From Microbispora catharanthi (GTDB lineage: Bacteria; Actinomycetota; Actinomycetes; Streptosporangiales; Streptosporangiaceae), in NCBI RefSeq assembly GCF_006334915.2, contig NZ_VDMA02000012.1:206961-270960 (forward strand): a DNA stretch of 64,000 nt. Direction: 5' to 3'. Both the position numbers and the translations under genes were made by a program. The notes under the pieces are model-generated. The model was given only the letters and a program-made list of their open reading frames with translations, searched no databases and was not told where the DNA came from. Below, in pieces: positions 8,260 through 16,500 of the stretch. Numbering within the stretch: the first letter of the stretch is position 1; every line of letters begins with the position of its first letter.

Positions 8260-8364
8260 GTTTCTAGTCAAAAATCACCCAAGTTGGTATATAACACCTC
8301 ATAAGACTTCGGGGGTTCGGTCCCAGGGCCGCCCGAACAGCCGACGACCACGAAGGCGGCTCCT

Positions 8365-8508
8365 ATGAGCGTGCACGTCCACGTCCGCCTCAACGACGGT
8401 TACGCCGTCACCGAGGACGGACAGCTGCTGGAGCTGACCAGTTGCCACTGCGGCGCCTCGTGGGAGACGACCTACCAGGTGGACGAGGGCGAACCCGAAA
8501 GCATCTGA
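8365..8508 (+). CDS. 47-residue small protein with a CxC pair
   Basis: A short open frame from ATG to TGA encoding 47 residues. The C-terminal half contains SCHCGASWETTYQVDEGE, so two cysteines lie one residue apart; the rest is polar and acidic. No family was recognised. The upstream sequence is AT-rich for this genome (8263-8310) and could hold a promoter, and GGCGG lies a few bases before the ATG. A lone CxC pair could bind a metal only as an oligomer. It could be a spurious frame, but codon composition looks coding. Confidence 0.5.
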   Translation: MSVHVHVRLNDGYAVTEDGQLLELTSCHCGASWETTYQVDEGEPESI

Positions 8509-8511
8509 CCC

Positions 8512-8600
8512 ACCGGGATCCGGGCGCTCCGGCCCCGCAACCGGGACTCCAGGCGGCTCGGGCCCCGCGGCCGGGACTCGATGCCCAGGGCTCCGGGCGG
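8512..8600. repeat. short imperfect direct repeat between genes
   Basis: A unit containing GGCCCCGC-RR-CCGGGACTC occurs twice about 29 bases apart. The stretch lies between the small CxC gene and the glycosyltransferase promoter and codes for nothing recognised. It may include a weak GC-rich terminator, though no clean stem was found. Confidence 0.3.
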
Positions 8601-8606
8601 CTTCCT

Positions 8607-8658
8607 TCATCGGATCCTCATGCGGATCTCAGCGGAGGCCGAGACGCGCTTCCTAGCG
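8607..8658 (+). promoter_or_regulatory. three 11-bp direct repeats and -10 box before the glycosyltransferase gene
   Basis: TCATCGGATCC, TCATGCGGATC and TCAGCGGAGGC begin at 8607, 8618 and 8629, an exact 11-bp period. A plausible -10 box TAGCGT follows at 8653-8658, about 37 bases before the GTG. Direct repeats with 11-bp spacing on one DNA face are typical of OmpR/PhoB-family response regulators, but no such regulator gene is nearby. Confidence 0.5.
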
Positions 8659-8694
8659 TCGTGAGACGACGACACGACGCGAAGGACGATCCCG

Positions 8695-10689
8695 GTGACC
8701 GTTGACACACTCCGCCCGCCCCGGCCGGCCGTGGGAGCCGTACCCCGCCGGGTGCCCGCCCGGCTCGCCCCGGCCGTGCTGCTCGCCGCCACAGCGGTGC
8801 TGTACGTCTGGGGCCTCGGCGCCTCCGGCTGGGCCAACTCGTTCTACTCGGCGGCCGTCCAGGCGGGCAGCGCGAGCTGGCAGGCCTTCTTCTTCGGCGC
8901 CTCCGACGCGGCCGGCGCCATCACCGTGGACAAGACGCCCGCGGCGCTGTGGCCGATGGCCCTCAGCGTGCGGCTGTTCGGGCTGAACTCCTGGAGCATC
9001 CTGGTCCCCCAGGCGCTGATGGGCACGGCCGCCGTGGGCGTGCTGTACGCCACCGTCCGCCGCCGTTTCCCCGTCTGGGGGGCGCTGCTGGCGGGCGCGG
9101 TCATGGCGCTGACCCCGGTGGCCGTGCTGATGTTCCGGTTCAACAACCCCGACGCGCTGCTGGTGCTGCTGCTCACGCTGGCGGCGTACTTCCTGGTGCG
9201 GGCGCAGGAGAAGGCGGAGACCCGCTGGCTGGTCCTCGCCGCGCTCTGCGTCGGCACCGGATTCCTCGCCAAGATGCTCCAGGCGTTCCTCGTGCTGCCG
9301 GGCTTCGCGCTCGTCTACCTGGTCGCGGCTCCGGCGAGCCTGCGCCGGCGGCTCGGACAGCTCGCCCTCGCGGGCCTGGCCGTCCTCGTGTCGGCCGGAT
9401 GGTGGCCGGCGATCGTCGCGGCGATCCCCGCCGGCTCCCGGCCGTACATCGGAGGGTCGCAGGACGACAGCGTGCTTGAGCTCGCGCTCGGCTACAACGG
9501 CCTCGGCCGGCTCAACGGCGACGAGGCCGGCGGGCTCGGCAACACCAACCAGCAGGCCGGGCTGCTGCGCCTGTTCGACACCGAGGCCGGCGGGCAGATC
9601 TCCTGGCTGCTGCCCGCCGCGCTCATCCTGCTGGTGGCCGGGCTGTGGCTGCTGCGCCGGGCCCCGCGTACCGACCCGGCCCGCGCCGCGCTCGGCGTGT
9701 GGGGCGGCTGGCTGCTGGTGACCGGCCTGATCTTCAGCCTGATGCAGGGGATCTTCCACGCGTACTACACGGTCGCGCTGGCCCCGCCCGTCGCCGCGCT
9801 CGTGGGCATGGGCGCGGCCCTGCTGTGGGAGCGCAGGCACCGCCCCGCCGCCGTCGTCACGCTCGCGGCGACCGTGGTCGTGACCGCCTGGTGGGCCTCG
9901 GTGCTGCTGTCACGCGCCTCCGGACGGCTCCCCTGGCCGGCGCTTGCGGTCCCGGCCGCCGGCGCGGTCGCCGCCGTGGCGATCCTCGCCCTGTGGCGGG
10001 CGCGCGTGCGGCTGTTCGCCACGGCCGCCGTCGCCGGGCTCGTGGCCTGCCTGGCCGGCCCTGCGGCGTACGCCGTGGAGACGGCGGCCACCCCGCACAC
10101 GGGCGCCATCCCCTCGGCGGGCCCGAGCGCCTTCGGCGGACCCGGCGGCTTCGGCGCGCGCGGGGCCTTCGGGCGGGGCGGCCTCAACGGCGGTCCGCGC
10201 GGCGCGTTCCCCGGACGGACCGGTCAGGGCGGGTTCCCCGGCGGGTTCGGCGGCGGGCGCGGCATGGGCCCGGGAGGTGGCCCAGGAGGTGGTGCGGGCG
10301 GCGGGCTGCTGAACGCGGCGACGCCCGGCGCCGCGCTCACCGCGCTGCTGTCCGCCGACGCGGGACGCTACACCTGGGTCGCGGCGACCGTCGGCTCCAA
10401 CAACGCCGCCGGATATCAGCTGGCCACCGAGGAACCCGTCATGGCCGTCGGCGGCTTCAACGGCACCGATCCCGCGCCCACGCTGGCGCGGTTCCAGCAG
10501 TACGTCGCCGAGGGACGGATCCACTACTTCATCGGCACGGGCATGGGCATGGGCCGCGGCGGAACGAACGGCGGCGACGAGGCCACCCGGATCGCCGCGT
10601 GGGTGCAGGAGACCTTCGAGCCGCGGACCGTGGACGGCGTCACGGTCTTCGACCTCACCACCGCGGCCACTCCGGCGACGGCCGCCTGA
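8695..10689 (+). CDS. GT39-like (ArnT/PMT fold) membrane glycosyltransferase
   Basis: A 664-residue multipass protein of the GT-C class. The conserved N-terminal half shows the loop TVDKTPAALWPMALSVRLFG and about ten hydrophobic segments up to residue 470. A striking Gly/Phe/Arg-rich linker follows (about 480-545: GGPGGFGARGAFGRGG and similar), then a C-terminal soluble domain ending near 660. This architecture is common in actinobacterial YkcA/YkcB-type glycosyltransferases, presumed to move a sugar from a polyprenyl-phosphate donor to cell-envelope acceptors. It starts with GTG after GAAGGA. It converges on the IMPase-like gene with a 6-base gap. Confidence 0.88.
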   Translation: MTVDTLRPPRPAVGAVPRRVPARLAPAVLLAATAVLYVWGLGASGWANSFYSAAVQAGSASWQAFFFGASDAAGAITVDKTPAALWPMALSVRLFGLNSWSILVPQALMGTAAVGVLYATVRRRFPVWGALLAGAVMALTPVAVLMFRFNNPDALLVLLLTLAAYFLVRAQEKAETRWLVLAALCVGTGFLAKMLQAFLVLPGFALVYLVAAPASLRRRLGQLALAGLAVLVSAGWWPAIVAAIPAGSRPYIGGSQDDSVLELALGYNGLGRLNGDEAGGLGNTNQQAGLLRLFDTEAGGQISWLLPAALILLVAGLWLLRRAPRTDPARAALGVWGGWLLVTGLIFSLMQGIFHAYYTVALAPPVAALVGMGAALLWERRHRPAAVVTLAATVVVTAWWASVLLSRASGRLPWPALAVPAAGAVAAVAILALWRARVRLFATAAVAGLVACLAGPAAYAVETAATPHTGAIPSAGPSAFGGPGGFGARGAFGRGGLNGGPRGAFPGRTGQGGFPGGFGGGRGMGPGGGPGGGAGGGLLNAATPGAALTALLSADAGRYTWVAATVGSNNAAGYQLATEEPVMAVGGFNGTDPAPTLARFQQYVAEGRIHYFIGTGMGMGRGGTNGGDEATRIAAWVQETFEPRTVDGVTVFDLTTAATPATAA

Positions 10690-10695
10690 CCGTGC

Positions 10696-11490
10696 TCACC
10701 GATGAGCGCGGGCGATGATCTCCAGCAACGCGGTGTGCGTCTCCCGGTCGGCAGCCACGACGAGCCCGCCGGCACCGGTGTGCAGTGGTTCGCCGTGGAT
10801 GCCGGTCACCACGCATCCGGCGGCCTGGCACAGCGCGATCCCGCTCGCGAAGTGCACGCTGTCGCGCAGACGGCCGTCGGTGACGTACGCGGCGCGCCGC
10901 CCGGTGGCGACCCACGCCACCGCCAGAGTGGTGGAGACGACCCGGGGGTGGAAACGCTCGGCGAAGCTCGGATCGGCGAGGAGCCGAGCGGCCAGGAAGT
11001 CCGGTGCGTTCGGGAACGGCGGATCGAGGTTGACGTCCACCAGTCGCGACTCGGCCGACGGCGTGAGCGGCTCGTCCACGGCGTCCCGGCGGACGTACGC
11101 GTGAACGCCGTCCGTCCAGAACACCTCACCCGCGAACGGGTCGGCACAGGCCGCAGCCGTGATGGTCGAGCCCACGCGCAGGGCGACGTTCACCGCGACG
11201 AGCATGGTGCGCGCGGCGTAGTTCCGCGTGCCGCACAGGGGATCGACCAGCCACATGCGCTCCGCGCCGTCCCGCCCGGTGCGGCCGCTCTCCTCGCCTG
11301 TCACGGCGTCGTCCGGACGAGCCGTGCGGATGACGTCGAGGATGGCCTTCTCCGCTTCGATGTCCGCGACCGTGGCGAAGTCGTCCGCGGATTTCGCGAA
11401 GCGCGTCAGCGATGTCCCCCACATGGAGCGCACGACGGCGGCTCCGGCCTGCGCGGCCGTCAGGGCCAGTTCCTCGTCCGTGATCGACAC
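10696..11490 (-). CDS. inositol-monophosphatase-family protein with altered metal site
   Basis: A 264-residue IMPase-fold protein. Motif 1 is intact (GEESG, 65-69). Motif 2 reads WLVDPLCGTRNY (80-91); the family consensus is W-x2-D-P-I/L-D-G-T, so the second metal-binding Asp is Cys86 here, encoded by TGC. The late motif, normally WD-x-A-A, reads RDSVHFASG and keeps the Asp. Catalysis may be weakened or the substrate changed. Family members hydrolyse inositol phosphates, fructose bisphosphate or PAP. It lies between convergent and divergent neighbours and forms no operon. Confidence 0.85.
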   Translation of the reverse strand: MSITDEELALTAAQAGAAVVRSMWGTSLTRFAKSADDFATVADIEAEKAILDVIRTARPDDAVTGEESGRTGRDGAERMWLVDPLCGTRNYAARTMLVAVNVALRVGSTITAAACADPFAGEVFWTDGVHAYVRRDAVDEPLTPSAESRLVDVNLDPPFPNAPDFLAARLLADPSFAERFHPRVVSTTLAVAWVATGRRAAYVTDGRLRDSVHFASGIALCQAAGCVVTGIHGEPLHTGAGGLVVAADRETHTALLEIIARAHR

Positions 11491-11670
11491 GGAACAGGAC
11501 TATCACGACCCGGGTGACGCTGGTCGGCGCCGTCATGATGAGCGGGTGACGGCGCCTCGGCTCTCCGCGGCAGGTGCTCCCGGCCGTCGCTAGGCGGGGC
11601 TCTCCCCAAGGCCATCGGTTCTCACTAGGCTGATCCAGAAGTTTCCTCTGTTCAGGTGTTGGAGCCGCTC

Positions 11671-13254
11671 ATGTCCCCCGCCTCGCCGGATGTCGCCCTC
11701 GCCCGCCGCCAGTCGCTCGCGGACCTGCTCCGGCGCTCCGCCCGGCGGCACCCCGGCCGTCTGGCCGTGGCGGACGCGGCCCGATCCCGTACGTATGCGG
11801 AGCTCGACGAGGACGTGACGCGAGTGGCGGGCGCGCTGGCCGCGCGGGGTGTGCGTCCCGGAGACCGCGTGGCGGTGCTGTCGCGCAACAGCGTGGACTA
11901 CGTGCGGACGATCTTCGGCGTGGCCCGCGCCGGGGCCGTCCTCGTGCCGGTCAACTTCATGCTCGGCTCCGACGAGATCGCCTACGTCCTGTCCCACTCC
12001 GGCGCGGTCGCGCTGATCGCTCAGGACGCCCTGCTGCCGGTGGCGCGGGACGCGGCCAAGCAGGCCGACGGGCTGCGGCTGCGCATGGTGTACGGCCCGG
12101 CGCCCGAGGAGGGCTGGGAGTCGTTCGACTCGCTGCTTCGGGAGGATGTGGCCGAGCCGATCGTGCCGATCGGGCCGGACGACCCCGCGCAGATCCTCTA
12201 CACCTCGGGCACGGAGTCACGCCCGAAGGGCGCCGTGCTGTCCCACGCCGCACTGATCGCCCAGTATGCGAGCTGCGTCATCGACGGCGGCATGACCCGC
12301 GACGATGTCGAACTGCACGCGATGCCGCTGTTCCACTGCGCCCAGCAGCACTGCTTCCTGGTGCCGGACATCCAGCTGGGCGCCTCCAGCCACATCCTCC
12401 CCGGAGCCGACCCGGCCGCCGTGCTGGAGGCGATAGAGCGCCACGGGGTGACCAAGTTCTTCGCCCCGCCCACGGTGTGGATCTCGCTGCTGCGCCACCC
12501 GGACTTCGACCGGCGCGACCTGTCCTCACTCCGCAAGGGCTACTACGGCGCGGCGATCATGCCGGTCGAGGTGCTGAGGGAGATCGCCGAGCGGCTGCCT
12601 GATGTGCGCCTGTGGAACTTCTACGGCCAGACCGAGATGGCGCCTGTCGCGGTGATGCTGCAGCCGGAGGACCAGATCCGTAAGGCGGGCTCGGCCGGCC
12701 AGGCCGCCCTGAACGTCGAGACCAGGGTCGTCGACGCCGACGGCAACGACGTTCCTCCCGGGGAGATCGGCGAGATCGTGCACCGCAGCCCGCACGCGAT
12801 CCTCGGCTACCTGGACGACCCCGAGAAGACCGCCGAGGCGTTCCGGGGCGGCTGGTTCCACTCGGGCGACCTCGGGGTGATGGACGAGGAGGGCTACCTC
12901 ACGGTCGTCGACCGGATCAAGGACATGATCAAGACCGGTGGGGAGAACGTCGCCAGCCGCGAGGTCGAGGAGGTCGTCTACGAGCACCCGGCGGTCGCGG
13001 AGGTGGCCGTCGTCGGCGTCCGCCACCCGAGCTGGATCGAGGCGGTCGTCGCGATCGTGGTGACCAAGCCGGGCGTGACCGTCACCGAGGAGGAACTGCG
13101 GGCCCACGTCCGGGCGCGGCTCGCCGCGTTCAAGGTGCCCAAGGCCATCGCCTTCGTGGACGCGCTGCCGAAGAACCCGAGCGGCAAGATCCTCAAGCGC
13201 GAGCTCCGGGACCGCCACGCCGCCCTCGCCGACCGCATCCCCGGCACCCGCTGA
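11671..13254 (+). CDS. fatty acyl-CoA synthetase (AMP-forming)
   Basis: A 527-residue ANL-superfamily ligase that adenylates a fatty or aromatic acid and transfers it to CoA. The P-loop-like motif is ILYTSGTESRPKGAVLSH (about 180-197), followed by NFYGQTEMAP, the adenylate-binding HSGDLGVMDEEGY, the hinge DRIKDMIKTGGENV and the catalytic Lys motif PKNPSGKILKREL near the C-terminus. The TSGTESRPKG variant occurs in a recognised actinobacterial subgroup of FadD-like enzymes. The ATG preceded by GGAG is preferred to a GTG five codons upstream. No operon partner was seen. Confidence 0.93.
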   Translation: MSPASPDVALARRQSLADLLRRSARRHPGRLAVADAARSRTYAELDEDVTRVAGALAARGVRPGDRVAVLSRNSVDYVRTIFGVARAGAVLVPVNFMLGSDEIAYVLSHSGAVALIAQDALLPVARDAAKQADGLRLRMVYGPAPEEGWESFDSLLREDVAEPIVPIGPDDPAQILYTSGTESRPKGAVLSHAALIAQYASCVIDGGMTRDDVELHAMPLFHCAQQHCFLVPDIQLGASSHILPGADPAAVLEAIERHGVTKFFAPPTVWISLLRHPDFDRRDLSSLRKGYYGAAIMPVEVLREIAERLPDVRLWNFYGQTEMAPVAVMLQPEDQIRKAGSAGQAALNVETRVVDADGNDVPPGEIGEIVHRSPHAILGYLDDPEKTAEAFRGGWFHSGDLGVMDEEGYLTVVDRIKDMIKTGGENVASREVEEVVYEHPAVAEVAVVGVRHPSWIEAVVAIVVTKPGVTVTEEELRAHVRARLAAFKVPKAIAFVDALPKNPSGKILKRELRDRHAALADRIPGTR

Positions 13255-13282
13255 ACCGTCGTGTACCCGGCCGTGGAGCGTT

Positions 13283-13304
13283 GACAGGCGCGCTACGCGC
13301 TGTC
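13283..13304. terminator. hairpin between convergent genes
   Basis: GACAGGCGCG and CGCGCTGTC pair around a CTA loop with one bulged base. It lies between the acyl-CoA synthetase stop and the end of the convergent small membrane-protein gene, overlapping that gene's last codons. No U-tract follows, as is usual in this genome. Confidence 0.4.
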
Positions 13305-13532
13305 ATCGCCCTCGGTCCCCCGCCGACGCCTTCTACCGAGGTACATCTCAAGGAGCATCAGCAGCATGACGACCAGAGTGAGCGAGATCGCGATGGCGAA
13401 CAGAACATTCGTCCACTTGTGCTCCCCAGGCGGTTCCAGCGGGATCGACGCAGCCGCCATCAGGAAGACGGAACCTTGAACGATCGCCGTCAGCCGGCGA
13501 ATCCTACGGACAGTCGGAATTCGTTTTCTCAT
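13293..13532 (-). CDS. small two-helix membrane protein coupled to the YD-repeat gene; candidate immunity protein
   Basis: A 79-residue protein with a basic N-terminus, two hydrophobic helices (about 14-31 TAIVQGSVFLMAAASIPL and about 40-65 VLFAIAISLTLVVMLLMLL) and a basic tail (RRRRR). Its ATG overlaps the stop of the giant YD-repeat gene as ATGA, so its translation is probably coupled to completion of that protein. In polymorphic-toxin loci the gene directly downstream of the RHS C-terminal tip usually encodes immunity, and a membrane immunity protein would match a tip ending in a hydrophobic hairpin. That role is inference; no homologous family was recognised. Confidence 0.7.
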   Translation of the reverse strand: MRKRIPTVRRIRRLTAIVQGSVFLMAAASIPLEPPGEHKWTNVLFAIAISLTLVVMLLMLLEMYLGRRRRRGTEGDDSA

Positions 13533-16500
13533 TGGGATCCAACCGTGATATCCCCCGGTGCCGGTATCGGGACTCCAGACCAATCCCAAATAATTTGAGG
13601 GTCGCCAACTTTAATCCAGACACCCTTACCCTTGTTCTTGGTCGACAGTTTCCACGCACCGAACTCGATGACGGCCGCACCCGCCTCACAAATGAAAGTG
13701 ATCAGGTGGACACCGGCGACACCGCAAGCAGCCAAGATGAATGCACCACCTACGGCGGCAGCGGTGGTCACAAGGTTGGTCAATCCATTATCCAGATGGT
13801 AGACGCAGTTCTTATTCTTCTTGTCACACACCTTGCCAGTCATTCCGTTTCCCTGCATGCAGGCACGCTCCGACTTGTTCTTCTTCGCGCACTCCAGGTA
13901 CATGTCGTCGTACCACCAGCAGGCTCCCGGCTTGTTCTCCTTCCAGCAGCCCAGCAGTCCACTCATCATCTCGCCGCAGAACGGGTCGTTGTGCGCACCG
14001 TACTTCTTTGACGAGCGGCATTGGAAGTACGTCTCAGCGAAGGAAGTGCAGGACTTGTCGTCGTGCATCTTGGCCTGATCACGGCATGCGAGGTAGTTGC
14101 TGGACCAGCTATTGCACATGTCCGCGTCGCGTTCGGTCCGGCACTGACGGTAATGTGACTCGTTGTCGCCGCAGACGCTTCTACCCTCGGACATATTCGT
14201 CTTGCGTCCGTTGAGGCACGTCCTATAAGCCACGGTAGTGTCGTCGCATGTTCTCTTGCCGTAGCCACCGGCGCGGCATTTGATCGCGACGGAAGCCGTG
14301 TCGCGACAGATATCCGCATCGATGTGAACACCACGGCACTCGGCATACGCGGAAACCCCGTACTGGCAGGTCTTGTTGCCATATCCAATTGCCAGGCAGT
14401 CTCCATAAACATCCTTCGTCGCGGCGCAGTACTTCTTGGAGTGCTCGGCACGACAGTCGCGATACTCATTCTCCGCCCAGGAGCATCCACCCTGGCCGTA
14501 ATCCTTCACACACCGCTTGTGATCCTGCTTGACCTCGGTTTCGACCAGGCAGGTCTGCTTTTCCTTTCCCTTCTTCTTCGCGCAACTGGTCGCAGGCTGG
14601 ACCGTGACCGTCTTCGTCTTTGTCTTGACCTTCGCCAGCCCTCCGGACACCGTGGCTGTTTTGGCCTTATGTCCATCGGGGTCGGTGTTGGTCAGGGGAT
14701 TGTCGTTGGCGTAGGTGTAGCGGTTGAGCTGGACCGACGGATCGGCGGTGAGGGTCGCGGTGTCACGGGAGACGAAACTACCCGTTGCGGGCTGGTACCA
14801 ACGGGCGGCCATATTGACCTTCTTGGTGCTGGGGTCGGTGTAACCGCCCTGGTACCCGATTCCGTGAGGGGCACCCGTCTGAGCGATTACCTCTCCAAAG
14901 GGGTTGTAGGCAACCGAGTCGATCAATGCGGTGCCGTCGGCCGTAAAGGCGCCGATCAGGTCGCCGTGCAGATCACTGAATGCCAACTGTCCGCCGCCTC
15001 CGTCGGACAGACTCACCGTGCGCCCGAACGCGTCTCGGCCGTACGCCGCCTTCTTTACGTTGCCGCTGTCCGTGACGCCGACCAGATTGTTCGTCTGGCC
15101 ATCATAGGCAAACTTCAACGTCTGTTCGCCGTCACTACGGGTGGCCATGCGGTCGAGGGCGTCATAGTCGTACGTTACTGCACCGTCCTGGACGAGACGG
15201 TCGAAAGCGTCAAACTTGGTGATCTCTACTTTTCCGTTAGAAGCCTCGGCCAAGGTGCCGCGTGCTGTGTACGTATAGGTATAGCCGTCACCGGATATGA
15301 GGCGGTTACGTTCATCGTAGGTATAGGTCTTGTCGCCTGCCCGGATGCGGTTTCCGGCGGCGTCCCAGCCGTAGTCGGTGGTCTTGCCGTCAGGCGCGAT
15401 CCATGATGTGAGGCGGTTGGCCCAGTCGTACGTGTAGGTGTTGTTACCCGCGCCGGCAGTGCCGGTCGTGGCCTTGCTGGTCATGTTGTTGTCGGCGTCG
15501 TAGCCGTAGTCGATCGACGCGATCGGTGAGTCCTGGCCGCTTTTGAGCTCGTCCTTGGTAAGACGATTCAGCGCATCGTAGGAGAAGCTCCGCCGCGTGC
15601 CGTTCGCGCCGTAGACCATGCTTGTCACCCGCGCTGCTTTGTCGTACCCATACTCGATCGCGGAGGACGTCACCGGGTCGGTCATGCCGGTAAGGCGATC
15701 GGCGTCGTCCCAGGTGAAGGAGGCCATGCCAGTGGCATCCACTCTCTGAACGAGCCGGTTGTCGGCGTCGTAGGCATAGGCGCTGATGTCGCCGTCGGGT
15801 CCGCTGCTCTTCAGCAGTAGGCCGCGGTCGTTCAGCGAAAAGGCCAGTTCGTCCGCACTGGTCAGACGACCGGCGAGGTCGTAGGTGAAGTGCTTGTCCT
15901 CCGTGGCCGCCTCGCCACCGCTTCCGGTCTGCTTGACAAGTCGGTTCAGCTCGTCAAAGGTCCTCTCAACCTTGACACCTCCGGGAAGCAGGCTCGTGAT
16001 CTGGTTACCCGCCTCGTCATAGATGGTGGTCCAGGTGCGGTCGGGCACGTTCGGGTGGGCAGTGGTGATCGGCTCGATCACCGACTCCACTAGTCCCAGG
16101 CTGTTGTAGGTGGCGTAGGTGGAGTTGCCCCGCCCGTCAGTCGACCGGGTCTGCCGACCTGACGCGTCGTATCCGAAGGAGGTGTTGATGGTCTCGGTGG
16201 CGGAGACCGGCTCGTGCTGCTCCACAATGCGGTTGGCCGCGTCGTAGACACGGGTGGTCGTGTGACCGCTCGCCGTGGTCTGGCTGATCTGGTTTCCCGC
16301 AGCGTCATAGCCGAAGGTCCGGGCGCGCAAGACGGTGCCATCGGCATCGATGTCTGCCGCTTCGATCTGCCTGCCGGCCTGATCGAAACCAGCGGTCGTC
16401 GATACACCCAATGGGTTGGTCGTCTTCGCAACCCGGCCGGTGAGGTCGTAGCCGAAGGTCGTGCTGTTCCCGAGCCCGTCCGTGTGGGACGTCATCTCGC

